NCBI GenBank assembly: GCA_030629475.1
Contig: DAOVOU010000152.1
Span: forward strand, 1-5,808
Direction of reading: 5' to 3'
DNA: 5,808 bases
From: Desulfobacterales bacterium
GTDB taxonomy: Bacteria > Desulfobacterota > Desulfobacteria > Desulfobacterales > C00003060
The position numbers and the translations under genes are program-made. This document shows, piece by piece, positions 5,804 to 5,808 of the stretch. Positions within the stretch are counted from its first letter, which is position 1. Each line of letters begins with the position of its first letter. The notes under the pieces were generated by a model, which ran no database searches, was not told the DNA's origin, and saw nothing but the letters and a program-made list of their open reading frames with translations.

Positions 5804-5808
5804 CTAGA

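Overview
The window is a tightly packed minus-strand translation and transcription gene cluster: the distal end of the bacterial spc operon joined to the alpha operon. In transcription order (high to low coordinate) it reads secY, map, rpmJ, rpsM, rpsK, rpsD, rpoA, rplQ. All eight genes look intact and near family length, and nothing credible is coded on the plus strand. Gene order and protein sequences point to a Gram-negative bacterium of Desulfobacterota/deltaproteobacterial type. Supporting points are an RpoA C-terminal domain very close to the proteobacterial form, a four-Cys S4, a zinc-type L36, and secY followed directly by map and rpmJ with no adk or infA. The phylum call is inference from memory of gene order; no search was run.

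Layout: 5652-5808 is a non-coding leader upstream of secY. It holds two C6 runs, two facing arrays of GCA-starting heptamers that can form stems, and three copies of a 9-mer that end at the secY start codon. secY (5651-4341) and map (4339-3569) are separated by one base. rpmJ (3545-3432, 37 codons) follows after 23 bases. The only large gap inside the cluster, 3289-3431, is filled by a degenerate array with strict 7-base spacing and ends in a strong ribosome binding site for rpsM. rpsM, rpsK and rpsD follow with 18- and 13-base gaps. A 93-base spacer with two abutting hairpins precedes rpoA, and rpoA overlaps rplQ by the four bases ATGA. The last 129 bases (1-129), downstream of rplQ, hold no gene or terminator that I can support.

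Together the genes supply a translocon channel (SecY), N-terminal methionine removal (Map), five ribosomal proteins (L36, S13, S11, S4, L17) and the RNA polymerase alpha subunit. This is the usual coupling of ribosome, polymerase and export capacity. The coding content is ordinary housekeeping. The unusual material lies between the genes (period-7 arrays, the 9-mer leader of secY without a Shine-Dalgarno, the rpoA leader hairpins), plus a roughly 88-residue charged tail on L17 and TTG starts on rpsM and rpsD. I see no sign of a new defence, mobile or metabolic system here.
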